From: Verrucomicrobiales bacterium
Lineage (GTDB): Bacteria > Verrucomicrobiota > Verrucomicrobiia > Limisphaerales > UBA1096
DNA: 15,201 nt
Reading direction: 5' to 3'
Assembly (NCBI GenBank): GCA_002721375.1
Contig: PBKH01000072.1
Span: 5,805 to 21,005 of the forward strand
Both the position numbers and the translations under genes were made by a program. Each line of letters opens with the position of its first letter. The first letter of the stretch is position 1. The notes below the pieces were generated by a model. The model saw only the letters and a list, made by a program, of their open reading frames with translations, had not been told where the DNA came from and searched no databases. Below, in pieces: positions 1 through 6,894 of the stretch.

Positions 1-107
1 CGGTCTGAAATAGTTCCAGTACGATGCAGCAACCTATCAGAAAGGGTTGTCTTTCCATGGTCAATATGCGCTATTATGCTGAAGTTTCGAATTCTCTCTA
101 TATCCAT
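1..107 (-). CDS. lepA: Elongation factor 4 (LepA), N-terminal fragment
   Basis: Only the first 35 codons lie in the window; the gene continues past the left edge. Read on the minus strand from ATG at 107-105, the protein starts [20 protein letters not shown] and continues [15 protein letters not shown]. This holds the P-loop variant AHIDHGKTT of translational GTPases and matches the usual LepA N-terminus ([21 protein letters not shown]). LepA/EF4 is a ribosome-associated GTPase that helps initiation and reverses stalled translocation states. A GTG two codons upstream (113) could also serve as start, but the ATG gives the standard family length at the N-terminus. The gene lies 137 nt downstream of a small unknown gene on the same strand, with a possible terminator between them, so it may have its own promoter. 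I could not identify one convincingly. Confidence 0.93.
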   Translation of the reverse strand, partial: MDIERIRNFSIIAHIDHGKTTLSDRLLHRTGTISD

Positions 108-175
108 GTGCACTAAAATAAATAACGCTAAAGAGTGCTCCCCCACCCTACAGCACGACGTGAGATACAATGCTC

Positions 176-211
176 AAAAAAACAGATGATGCCAACTTTT
201 TGGAAATAATC
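176..211 (-). terminator. Possible intrinsic terminator after the 70-aa gene
   Basis: Read on the minus strand, an imperfect hairpin (arms 211-200 and 195-185, loop 199-196) has about nine pairs, with two mismatches and one bulge, around a CCAA/TTGG core. Two bases later there is a run of seven T (182-176). It sits between the small gene and lepA. The stem is weak and A+T rich, so termination may be partial. Confidence 0.35.
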
Positions 212-244
212 ACACGCACCTTTGGATCCTCTAGATGCCGCTTG

Positions 245-457
245 TCACGCAAGAATATTCAGAGAGTATTGCTGAAGATCATTTGCTGCCTGAAGCAAAA
301 CTGCGGCTATTTCTCCTTCACCGCTAGCGCTCAGCATTTCAACAGGAGGCTCAATGACCATTTCAGACTTAGCCAAATCATGCGCTACATTTGCCAAGTT
401 CATGGCAGCAGTTTCTGCTAAAATCAGACCGGCAGGACCAATGGAAAATTCTTCCAT
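245..457 (-). CDS. Small protein of unknown function (70 aa)
   Basis: I do not recognise this family. The 70-aa product is mostly helical and mildly acidic. It has an alanine/leucine-rich N-terminal half (LAETAAMNLANVAHDLAKSE), a short central PPVEML segment and a C-terminal helix ending YSLNILA. The NLAN motif near residue 20 and the C-terminal pattern faintly recall short flagellar rod-like or YjfB-like proteins, but the resemblance is too weak for a call. There is no signal peptide or membrane segment. What supports a real gene is the near-consensus sigma70 promoter directly upstream (TTGCAT, 16 bp, TATAAT) and a terminator-like hairpin downstream. A predicted transcript starting near 463 would leave a leader of only about six bases before the ATG. 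The alternative is that this is a short RNA and not a protein gene. Confidence 0.5.
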   Translation of the reverse strand: MEEFSIGPAGLILAETAAMNLANVAHDLAKSEMVIEPPVEMLSASGEGEIAAVLLQAANDLQQYSLNILA

Positions 458-469
458 ACTTGGGTATTA

Positions 470-497
470 ATTATAACTGATTGTCGAATCAATGCAA
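470..497 (-). promoter_or_regulatory. Sigma70-type promoter of the 70-aa gene
   Basis: On the minus strand, TTGCAT (497-492) is followed after 16 bp by a perfect TATAAT (475-470). Transcription would start about seven bases downstream, near 463, only about six bases before the ATG at 457. This is one of the best promoter matches in the window. Confidence 0.6.
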
Positions 498-541
498 GTT
501 CCCAGTTCGTAACAACTCTAGTTAATTTATGCTTGATCAAT

Positions 542-547
542 TAATAT
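542..547 (+). promoter_or_regulatory. Probable -10 element of the 6S-like RNA
   Basis: TAATAT at 542-547 predicts a start near 554, just outside the closing helix of the RNA that begins at about 562. No good -35 hexamer is visible 16-18 bp upstream (sequence around 519-527 is A+T rich, for example TTAATT). The assignment rests mainly on its position relative to the RNA. Confidence 0.35.
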
Positions 548-553
548 TCTAGC

Positions 554-798
554 GCATGGTTTCTGCCGTTTGCAGCCAGTAGCATTTCCTGCTGTTGCGC
601 GTGATTTTGCAACTGTCCCTGGACCTTAGTTCTAATGGTTAAGGAGCCTGCACTCGGGTTGTGACCGACAGGCCTTCACTGGAAGTCGCGATCTACGACG
701 AGCCGGATCCACTTGTACCTTCCGTTCATCGGATTCGTTCAACACGGCAACGGCGGGGCTTGATAAAACCCGGGCCTCTCATGGGGCACGGGTTTTTT
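554..798 (+). ncRNA. ssrS: Structured ncRNA, candidate 6S RNA
   Basis: 6S RNA is a long, largely double-stranded RNA with a central bubble that mimics an open promoter and binds sigma70-RNA polymerase. Three things support the call. First, the ends pair: GCCGTTTGC (565-573) pairs with GCAACGGC (747-754) with one bulge, extended by G-U and C-G pairs outward to about 562/757. Second, the middle folds into a terminal stem: AAGG (641-644) and CCTG (647-650) pair with CAGGCCTT (669-676), and TCGG (654-657) pairs with CCGA (665-668). A small hairpin, GTCG/CGAC, lies on the 3' side (about 685-699), as often seen beside the 6S bubble. Third, the RNA ends in an intrinsic terminator and lies upstream of rarA and the cyclo-ligase gene, as known 6S genes do. 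No good open frame crosses it. I see no hallmarks of tmRNA, SRP RNA or RNase P RNA. The mature RNA would be about 200 nt. Confidence 0.55.
765..798 (+). terminator. Intrinsic terminator of the 6S-like RNA
   Basis: AAAACCCG (765-772) pairs perfectly with CGGGTTTT (789-796). After one mismatch the stem continues through 774-778/783-787, with a TCAT tetraloop. A T-run (793-798) follows the G+C core. It should separate RNA transcription from rarA, which begins 42 bases later. Confidence 0.85.
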
Positions 799-800
799 CT

Positions 801-829
801 TTGGGCTCATCATTAGCGGTTGCTATCCT
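801..829 (+). promoter_or_regulatory. Possible extended -10 promoter of rarA
   Basis: TTGGGC (801-806), a 17-bp spacer and TATCCT (824-829), with TG at 821-822 giving an extended -10, lie directly after the 6S terminator. The predicted start is about 836-837, only a few bases before the GTG at 840, so the message would be almost leaderless. The -35 match is weak (3 of 6). Confidence 0.35.
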
Positions 830-839
830 TCCGCGTGAC

Positions 840-2231
840 GTGAACGAAGATTTTTTCTCCCAGCCTAGCGAGCCCCAAAATTTAAAACGCAATTCCAATA
901 AGCAAAAGCCGCAAACTAATTCCTACCAACCCCTAGCGGCCAGGATGCGGCCGCGCTCGCTCAACGAATACGTAGGCCAAAGCCACATCCTAGCGCCAGG
1001 GAAACTATTGAGGCGTGCCATAGAAGCAGACCGCATCCAATCACTTATTTTCTTCGGCCCACCAGGGACAGGCAAAACCAGCCTTGCACAGGTAATCGCC
1101 GAACGCACCCAGAGTCGCTTCGAAAGATTAAGCGGCGTAGAGTCTAATGTCTCAGATATGCGACGCGTCCTCGCAACAGCAGCCAACCGCCTAGCCAATT
1201 CAGGTAACGCAACGTTCTTGTTTATCGATGAAATCCATCGATTCAACAAAGCACAGCAGGACGTACTCCTTCCAGATGTGGAGAATGGCACCGTCAGATT
1301 GATCGGAGCGACAACTCACAATCCATTCTTCTTCGTCAACTCTCCACTTGTTTCTCGCTCCCAGATTTTCGAGTTGCAACCGCTCTCACAGAACGAAATT
1401 AAGCAACTCATGCATCAAGCTCTCTCCGACTCAGAACGCGGACTAGGACATCTAAACTGTAAAGCTGATAGCGATGCACTGGAACACTTGGCCCATGTAT
1501 CCGACGGTGACGCACGAAAAGCACTTAACTCCATCGAGATTGCGGCACTGACCACGCCAACGGATTCAAACGGCCTCATTCTAATTTCACTTAAAGTTGC
1601 CGAGGAATGCATCCAACGAAAAGCCATAGTTTATGACAGTGACGAGGATGAGCACTACGATACCATTTCAGCATTTATTAAGTCGATGCGAGGCTGTGAT
1701 GTAGATGCAACACTTTATTGGCTAGCTAAGATGATTCATGCCGGGGAAGATCCTCGCTTCATTGCCCGTCGTATCGTCATCCACGCCGCAGAAGATGTTG
1801 GCCTTGCTGATCCAATGGCATTGGTGCTAGCTAACGCAGCATTTCAAGCCTCCGAGTTGATCGGATGGCCGGAAGCTCGGATCCCGATTGCCGAAGCAGC
1901 AATCTACATTGCGGGGGCGCACAAGAGTAACAGCGTTATCAAAGCCATCGATGCTGCGCTGCAAGACGTTCGATCGAACAAATCAATCCCTGTACCGTCT
2001 CATCTTAAGGATTCGCATTACACAGGCTCCGAAAAACTAGGCAGGGGCAAAGACTACCAATACACTCACGACTATGCAGGAAACTTCGTCGCACAGGATT
2101 ACCTCGGGGCCAAGCGCCGATTTTACGAACCGACCGAACAAGGAGTAGAAAAAAAAATTAAAGCCAGGGTCGATTACTGGCGCGAACAATTCGCTAGACT
2201 TAGTGATGGAAAACGAGAAAACAAAAAGTAA
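840..2231 (+). CDS. rarA: Replication-associated recombination protein A (RarA/MgsA), AAA+ ATPase
   Basis: RarA is a clamp-loader-like AAA+ ATPase that acts at stalled replication forks and interacts with SSB and DNA ends. With the GTG start at 840 it has 463 residues, close to the family's usual length. Visible motifs are YQPLAARMRP near residue 29, Walker A GPPGTGKT (73-80), Walker B FLFIDEIHR (126-134), sensor 1 GATTHNP (156-162), the arginine-finger region SPLVSR, sensor 2 GDARKALN (223-230) and the C-terminal tetramerisation region with the family signature AGAHKSNSV. A frame-open TTG at 801 abuts the terminator T-run and would add 13 unconserved residues, so GTG 840 (protein start MNEDFFSQ) is preferred. 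No clear Shine-Dalgarno is visible. The 3' end overlaps the cyclo-ligase start by 26 bases, so the two are probably co-translated. Confidence 0.95.
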   Translation: MNEDFFSQPSEPQNLKRNSNKQKPQTNSYQPLAARMRPRSLNEYVGQSHILAPGKLLRRAIEADRIQSLIFFGPPGTGKTSLAQVIAERTQSRFERLSGVESNVSDMRRVLATAANRLANSGNATFLFIDEIHRFNKAQQDVLLPDVENGTVRLIGATTHNPFFFVNSPLVSRSQIFELQPLSQNEIKQLMHQALSDSERGLGHLNCKADSDALEHLAHVSDGDARKALNSIEIAALTTPTDSNGLILISLKVAEECIQRKAIVYDSDEDEHYDTISAFIKSMRGCDVDATLYWLAKMIHAGEDPRFIARRIVIHAAEDVGLADPMALVLANAAFQASELIGWPEARIPIAEAAIYIAGAHKSNSVIKAIDAALQDVRSNKSIPVPSHLKDSHYTGSEKLGRGKDYQYTHDYAGNFVAQDYLGAKRRFYEPTEQGVEKKIKARVDYWREQFARLSDGKRENKK

Positions 2232-2805
2232 CCTCTCCTTAGTCAAGTGCTTGGCCAGAAGGGAGTCGCGAAAGGTACGGGATACCGTGACTAAGGAGGT
2301 ACTTAGAGAAGGCTCCCTCGCAGTTTGCCGCTTAATTCTTGAATCAAGTCATTGGATGCAGGCAGAGCAGATAATGCTCTATATGCCACTGCCCGATGAA
2401 TTAGACATCAAACCGCTGCTATTCAACGGACTGAAAAACAAAAAACGAGTGGCCTTGCCCCGTTTTTCAATTAGAAATAACGTCTATGAAATTTCTGAAA
2501 TTTCAAGTTTGAACAGCCTTGTGGCTGGTAAATTCGGTATTTCCGAACCTTCGAAAACCTCAAAAAACATGGATATGATGCAACTCGACTTGGTAATCAT
2601 TTGCGGGTTAGCATTTGACCGCCTTGGCGGCAGGCTTGGTCGTGGAGGCGGTTTTTTTGACCGGCTATTGTCCGAAACAAATGCAAAAAAATGTGGTGTC
2701 TGCTTTGATCAACAAGTGCACGCTGCCGTACCAATGGAGAAGCACGATATCAAGATGGACATGATAGCCACACCGAGCGGCTGGCTGGTTCCACCGCCCA
2801 CTTAA
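2206..2805 (+). CDS. ygfA: 5-formyltetrahydrofolate cyclo-ligase
   Basis: This enzyme (5,10-methenyltetrahydrofolate synthetase) uses ATP to convert 5-formyl-THF to 5,10-methenyl-THF, returning this inhibitory folate to one-carbon metabolism. The 199-aa protein carries the family motifs: basic N-terminal helix (ARRESRKVRD), YMPLPDELD (59-67), the Gly-rich nucleotide/folate loop GLAFDRLGGRLGRGGGFFDR (134-153), and a C-terminal HDIKMDMIAT block (180-189) corresponding to the usual HD-x-x-(M/V)D-x-I-x-T. GTG at 2203 and ATG at 2206 are adjacent; I chose the ATG. It overlaps the end of rarA and ends five bases before rny. In gamma-proteobacteria the same gene lies directly downstream of 6S RNA; here rarA is inserted between the two. 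Confidence 0.93.
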   Translation: MENEKTKSNLSLVKCLARRESRKVRDTVTKEVLREGSLAVCRLILESSHWMQAEQIMLYMPLPDELDIKPLLFNGLKNKKRVALPRFSIRNNVYEISEISSLNSLVAGKFGISEPSKTSKNMDMMQLDLVIICGLAFDRLGGRLGRGGGFFDRLLSETNAKKCGVCFDQQVHAAVPMEKHDIKMDMIATPSGWLVPPPT

Positions 2806-2810
2806 ATTCA

Positions 2811-4382
2811 ATGTACAATCTCGCAGTGACAGAGACTTTGTTACTGGGCCTCCTGGCCGCGGTCGTGATCGTGGCGCTTGTGTGGATTCGAAAGGACCAG
2901 AAGCGTCAGATCCGACGAGCCCTTCAAAACACTGAGTCCTCACTGAAGGAACACTCGCGACGTGAAGCCGAGGTGCTGACTCGGAGCGCACGCATGCTCA
3001 CTCGCGAGGAGACAAATCGACTTCGCGGCGAAATCGAAAACGCGATTGGAGCTGAAAGTGAGGAAATTCGAGAGCGCGAACGAAGGCTTGAGGAGCGAGA
3101 GTCGCTCCTGGACCGCCAACTACAGTCGCTTCTTGAGAATGAGAAAAAAATAAACCAAAAACAGACATCAATCAATAAACTGGAATCCGAACTACTCCTG
3201 CAAAATCAAAAAGCAGAACAATTGATCCAAGAACACAAAAAAGCACTTACGGAACTAACCAGCCTTAGCCAGGACGAGGCAAAGGAGCGTCTGCTCAAAA
3301 TTGTTGGTAATGAATGCAAAATGGAGGCTAGCCAAATATCAAAAAGCATCTTAAATGACGCTAAAGACCATGCAGAGGAAAAGGCCCGGCGAATCATCGG
3401 ACTAGCGATACAGCGATATGCCGGGGAGCAAACTTACGAAACCACCACAGCAACAATTTCACTCAACGGCGATGAAGATATTAAAGGGCGAATAATCGGA
3501 CGCGAGGGACGCAACGTGCGTGCTTTCGAGACAGCCACAGGTGTAACAGTCCTCATAGATGACACTCCAAACACAGTCGTTCTCTCTGGGTTTGATCCGA
3601 TAAAGCGTGAAATCGCACGCGAATCGATGTCACGCCTAGTTAAGGACGGCCGAATTCACCCCACGAGAATCGAAGAAGTTGTTTCCAAAGTCACTGAGGA
3701 AAGTAATTACAACTTGGCTAACGTTGGCGAAGAGGCCGCCCAAAAAGCCCGCGTCAATCACTTAAATCAGGAGGTCCTTAAAGTGCTGGGCCAATTAAGA
3801 TACAGGAGTAGCTATTCTCAAAATGTGCTTGCGCATTCTGTCGAAGTCGCACACCTGATGGGGCTGCTGGCAGCCGAGATGGGGCTCGACACGGCCAAGG
3901 CCAGGCGAATCGGCCTTTTGCACGACATTGGGAAAGCGATGTCAGAGGAGAATGATGGACCGCACGCCATCGTCGGAGCAGATTTCCTTAAACGACACGA
4001 GGAGCCTGACGATGTCGTCAATGGTGTAGCCTCTCACCACGGCGAAGTATCTTACGATTTCATCTGGGGCATTCTTGTTAGTGCGGCCGATGCCATCAGC
4101 GCCTCTCGCCCTGGCGCTCGATCCGAAACAATGACCTCTTACCTGCAACGTTTCAAGAATCTAGAACGGATCGGAACCTCTTTTGACGGCGTGGACAAAT
4201 GCTACGCAGTGCAAGCCGGCCGTGAAATCCGCATCATCGTGAACCCGAAGAAAACCAGCGACGATGACAGTCATGAACTAGCCCGGCAGGTAGCCCGCAA
4301 AATTGAGGATGAACTACAGTACCCAGGTCATATTAGGGTTACAATTATCAGAGAAAACAGATTTGTAGAATACGCTAAATAA
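2811..4382 (+). CDS. rny: Ribonuclease Y
   Basis: RNase Y is a membrane-anchored endoribonuclease that starts mRNA decay in bacteria lacking RNase E. The 523-aa protein has the full family architecture: a single N-terminal membrane segment (about 8-26), a long charged coiled coil (about 35-200), a KH RNA-binding domain with GRIIGREGRN (226-235), and an HD phosphodiesterase domain with H342, the H371-D372 pair (LLHDIGKA), H409/H410 (ASHHGEV) and D427 (SAADAIS). The C-terminus GHIRVTIIRENRFVEYAK is the standard family ending. All expected metal-binding residues are present, so it should be active. It starts five bases after the cyclo-ligase stop, which implies co-transcription. A second possible start, GTG at 2826, would still keep the membrane segment. 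Confidence 0.97.
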   Translation: MYNLAVTETLLLGLLAAVVIVALVWIRKDQKRQIRRALQNTESSLKEHSRREAEVLTRSARMLTREETNRLRGEIENAIGAESEEIRERERRLEERESLLDRQLQSLLENEKKINQKQTSINKLESELLLQNQKAEQLIQEHKKALTELTSLSQDEAKERLLKIVGNECKMEASQISKSILNDAKDHAEEKARRIIGLAIQRYAGEQTYETTTATISLNGDEDIKGRIIGREGRNVRAFETATGVTVLIDDTPNTVVLSGFDPIKREIARESMSRLVKDGRIHPTRIEEVVSKVTEESNYNLANVGEEAAQKARVNHLNQEVLKVLGQLRYRSSYSQNVLAHSVEVAHLMGLLAAEMGLDTAKARRIGLLHDIGKAMSEENDGPHAIVGADFLKRHEEPDDVVNGVASHHGEVSYDFIWGILVSAADAISASRPGARSETMTSYLQRFKNLERIGTSFDGVDKCYAVQAGREIRIIVNPKKTSDDDSHELARQVARKIEDELQYPGHIRVTIIRENRFVEYAK

Positions 4383-4435
4383 TATATTTACAAGCGTGAA
4401 TAATAACGACGACAACTTCTTACTTTGTTAAGATC

Positions 4436-5155
4436 ATGAAAGTGGTTTTTTCAGTTTCGCCTATGTTGAAGACGGCCCTTGCGACCGCCCTGCTGCCTTT
4501 TCCCCTCATGGTAGCTGTGGAACCGCTTCCAGATGGACAAGAACTGGCCCGATCCATGCGGGAGCGCCCCCCGGAAAAAGCAACTGAAATTCAAGCAACT
4601 TTGGAAGTTTTCGAAAAAGATGGCAAACGAAATACATCAAGTTTGCTAATTGAGGCTACATCGATTCGCCCGAAAAAGTGGTGTGTAACTTATAAGGCTA
4701 GATCCAAGGTTGGTGTCATCGATCTATGGCGCATCTGCCATTCTATTGGTGAAGCAAACCGATATGAACACAACGAACGGTTGGCTAAACCTTCTGAAAT
4801 CCACAAGGGACTAGCTGATTCTGCTTTCACATTATCGGACCTTGGTATGGAATTTCTATATTGGCCAAGCCAGATAGTGCTGAAAACCCAAAGACGTAAA
4901 AGCCGGCTGTGCTATGTCCTCGAAAGTCGCAATCCAAATCCATCAAATGGAGAGCATCACCGCGTTGTTTCATGGGTGGATCAAAAGACAGGAGGCATTT
5001 TACTCGCAGACCTTTACAACGCTTCCCCAAAGCCTGTTAAACGTTTTTCCGTGAAAGGTCTCACTAAAAAAAACGGCCGATGGCAGGTAGACGAGATGGA
5101 AATGCGTGACATGAAAAGCCGAGCACGTAGCCGCCTTCAATTCCATTTAAAATGA
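4436..5155 (+). CDS. LolA-like outer-membrane lipoprotein-sorting protein
   Basis: The 239-aa product has a cleavable-looking signal peptide (basic MLK, then TALATALLPFPLMVA, cut near residue 27). It resembles the LolA/TP_0789-like family of periplasmic carriers that sort lipoproteins to the outer membrane. Recognisable stretches are the early beta strand IQATLEVFEKDGKRNTSSLLIEA, the segment FTLSDLGMEFLYWP (131-144), the RLCYVLESRNP strand (157-167) and the closing strands GRWQVDEMEMRDMKSRARSRLQF (215-235). ATG 4436 places nine residues before a second ATG at 4463; either keeps the signal peptide. Its stop overlaps the next start as ATGA, indicating translational coupling with the membrane TPR protein. 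A 53-bp gap separates it from rny, so it may have its own promoter. The assignment to the superfamily is good; its exact cargo is unknown. Confidence 0.75.
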   Translation: MKVVFSVSPMLKTALATALLPFPLMVAVEPLPDGQELARSMRERPPEKATEIQATLEVFEKDGKRNTSSLLIEATSIRPKKWCVTYKARSKVGVIDLWRICHSIGEANRYEHNERLAKPSEIHKGLADSAFTLSDLGMEFLYWPSQIVLKTQRRKSRLCYVLESRNPNPSNGEHHRVVSWVDQKTGGILLADLYNASPKPVKRFSVKGLTKKNGRWQVDEMEMRDMKSRARSRLQFHLK

Positions 5156-6393
5156 TCCTGTTACTCCAATCAACATTGGAACGTGTCTACGGAGCTTTTC
5201 TTGTTTACGGGGTTTTAATTGCTTTAGTCATTTACTTCATTAGAAAACAAATAAAAAAACCGGACAAAGATCCGTTAAAAGTAATCGTAAAATGGACTGT
5301 TAGCTTAATGGTCCTTACCTTTATGGGTTTTTCTGCGCTAACAGCCAAGGGTCTTTCATTTCTGATTGTCTTTATTGTTATAATTTTACCCGGCTCAATA
5401 TTGCTTGGGTTGTGGTGGACTCCCGCAATCAGCGAATGGATGGCATCACCGATTACCAATGCGCTGACCGGAGACTCCCGTTTATCATACAACAAGCCAG
5501 AATATGGCGTCGCAAATGCACGGCGTAACCGAGGTCAATACTTGGAAGCAGTCGAGGCTGTTAACGAGGAGTTGGCAAAACATCCAGGCAATTTCGACGG
5601 TTTGATGCTCAAGGCATCTATTCAGGCAGAAAATCTCGGCGACTTGGAGTCGGCGACAGAGACCGTGCAGGAAGCCATAGAGTGTGAGGAACAGCTGAGT
5701 TATCGGCTTCCCGTGGCGCTGAACAAGATAGCGGATTGGCAATTGCGGTTGGCCGGTGACCCCGGTGCGGCTAGGCGGACGTTGCGCCAAATCCGTGAGG
5801 CGTTGCCGGAATCGCAAGCGGCACAATTCGCTGCGCAGCGACTCGCTAGCCTCGACTCGTCGGAGGAAACCGAAGCAGCAGTCGTCGATTTCAATGAGTC
5901 GTACCAGAAACTTGTCGAAGAGTCGGCAGGGAATGATGACTTCACCAGTCCGCTGGAATTGCCAAAGGCCATCGAAACGAACCAGCAGCAAGCCGGCGAC
6001 AAGTCATTGGCCAACAACCTGCGCCGGGTAGCGTTACATCCCGACTCAGTTGGCAACCGCGAAGAATTGGCGGCGCTGTATCTCGGTCACGCGAACCAGC
6101 CGGTGAAAGCCGCTGAGCAGTATGAACACCTGTTGGCCCTACCGGGGACGACTATCCACCAAAAGGCGGCTTGGCTGAACAGGATCGCAGATATTCAGGT
6201 CAAGAACGGCGAGTCGCACGAGACGGTACGCGCCACTCTGGAGCGGGTCGTTGCTTTGGACCCGAAGGCGGCTCCTGCGGTGCGGGCGCAACAGCGGATT
6301 TCATACCTCAACATCGAGTTGAGGGGCGCTAAACATAATTCTACCAAGCTGCAGCTCGGCAATTACGAACAGGATATAGGCCTGAAGAACTAA
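5152..6393 (+). CDS. Membrane-anchored TPR-repeat protein
   Basis: The 413-aa protein has three predicted membrane helices near its N-terminus (about 12-30, 44-62 and 67-88), followed by a soluble helical-repeat domain. TPR-like units are visible at about 117-178 (ARRNRGQYLEAVEAVNEELAKHPG), 186-235 and 300-390 (AALYLGHANQPVKAAEQYEHLLALPG, then a unit ending VVALDPKA). TPRs are protein-protein interaction scaffolds; the partner is not evident. The start overlaps the LolA-like stop by ATGA, so the pair is probably co-translated, and a joint role in envelope assembly is an inference. The membrane part (5152-5480) is A+T rich and the repeat part (about 5640-6330) is markedly G+C richer. The gene ends base-to-base against the convergent lipoprotein gene. 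Confidence 0.7.
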   Translation: MILLLQSTLERVYGAFLVYGVLIALVIYFIRKQIKKPDKDPLKVIVKWTVSLMVLTFMGFSALTAKGLSFLIVFIVIILPGSILLGLWWTPAISEWMASPITNALTGDSRLSYNKPEYGVANARRNRGQYLEAVEAVNEELAKHPGNFDGLMLKASIQAENLGDLESATETVQEAIECEEQLSYRLPVALNKIADWQLRLAGDPGAARRTLRQIREALPESQAAQFAAQRLASLDSSEETEAAVVDFNESYQKLVEESAGNDDFTSPLELPKAIETNQQQAGDKSLANNLRRVALHPDSVGNREELAALYLGHANQPVKAAEQYEHLLALPGTTIHQKAAWLNRIADIQVKNGESHETVRATLERVVALDPKAAPAVRAQQRISYLNIELRGAKHNSTKLQLGNYEQDIGLKN

Positions 6394-6780
6394 TCAGGGT
6401 GTAACAACCAGCCCAAGTGCAATCTGCTTATCGATCTCCGATGCCAATGCAAGATCGCCAGTACCCCTTGAAGATCGAACTCGCACCTTTACTTCGGTAA
6501 CCAATGGTTCTACTTCCGCCACTGTTACCCAAACACTTCGGTTATCGATTTTTGCAGATACGGCGTTGTTGATTACGTCGTCACCGGTTAATGTTCCGGT
6601 ACGAGATAGTACTTCCCTGGCCGAATTCAGCACTTGGGCCATTGGTCGCTCGTAACGACTGGTCACGGTGTCCCGAACGCCGGGCACTCCAAACTGTTTC
6701 CCTTGTGGTGTGCTTATGCAACCTGTAGAAACGGCCGCTATGCTAGAGGTAATGCAAAGCAGAATCAGACGTAAAGTCAT
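6394..6780 (-). CDS. Small lipoprotein, DUF3568-like
   Basis: With ATG at 6780 the product is 128 aa. It has a short signal peptide ending VSTGC, so Cys21 is the likely lipidated residue; Ser at -3 is less typical than Leu/Val. An AGGA sits nine bases before this ATG, which decides the start; the frame stays open to 6852 but the extension would bury the signal sequence. The mature part (YERPMAQVLNSAREVLSRTG, followed by two strands and GTGDLALASEIDKQIALGL) resembles DUF3568-type lipoproteins, which have a helix-strand pattern and a GD-x-x-x-S motif near the end. The function is unknown. It is convergent with the TPR gene at zero spacing and divergent from the HtrA protease. Confidence 0.65.
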   Translation of the reverse strand: MTLRLILLCITSSIAAVSTGCISTPQGKQFGVPGVRDTVTSRYERPMAQVLNSAREVLSRTGTLTGDDVINNAVSAKIDNRSVWVTVAEVEPLVTEVKVRVRSSRGTGDLALASEIDKQIALGLVVTP

Positions 6781-6831
6781 GGCGCAAATTCCTAACAAAC
6801 CCAGGGAAACGGTCAAGCCCTTTGCATTGAT

Positions 6832-6840
6832 TGTGGATAA
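6832..6840 (-). promoter_or_regulatory. Perfect DnaA-box sequence
   Basis: TTATCCACA on the minus strand is an exact match to the strong DnaA box. It lies in the 114-bp divergent region between the lipoprotein gene and the HtrA gene. A lone box in a promoter region could regulate either gene, but binding is unproven and no cluster or A+T-rich unwinding element that would suggest an origin is present. Confidence 0.35.
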
Positions 6841-6894
6841 CTTGTTTCCCAAAAGAGGCGGTCAGAATGAACATCTCTTGGATGAATCTGTCAA

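Noticed and set aside
225..236. GGATCCTCTAGA, which resembles a cloning-vector polylinker (BamHI-XbaI)
   Set aside because: The match stops after 12 bases and the flanks are not vector sequence, so chance is the simplest explanation.
170..421. 83-codon plus-strand frame opposite the 70-aa gene
   Set aside because: It overlaps the minus-strand small gene, whose promoter and terminator fit better; the residue pattern is unlike a folded protein.
554..798. tmRNA, SRP RNA or RNase P RNA as alternatives for the structured RNA
   Set aside because: No tRNA-like ends with GGTTCGAATC, no GGAAGGAAGCAGCC-like SRP loop and no conserved RNase P core motifs were seen.
801..839. TTG 801 as the rarA start
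   Set aside because: It abuts the terminator T-run, lacks any ribosome site, and adds residues not expected in RarA.
923..1291. 122-codon minus-strand frame inside rarA, and similar long frames inside kdsA, the HtrA gene, asd, the TPR gene and the DUF5722 gene
   Set aside because: These lie opposite or out of frame with strongly recognised proteins and show Ser/Arg-rich shadow composition.
6781..6852. Longer N-terminus for the lipoprotein from an upstream ATG at 6852
   Set aside because: It would place about 24 residues before the signal sequence; ATG 6780 has an AGGA at good spacing.
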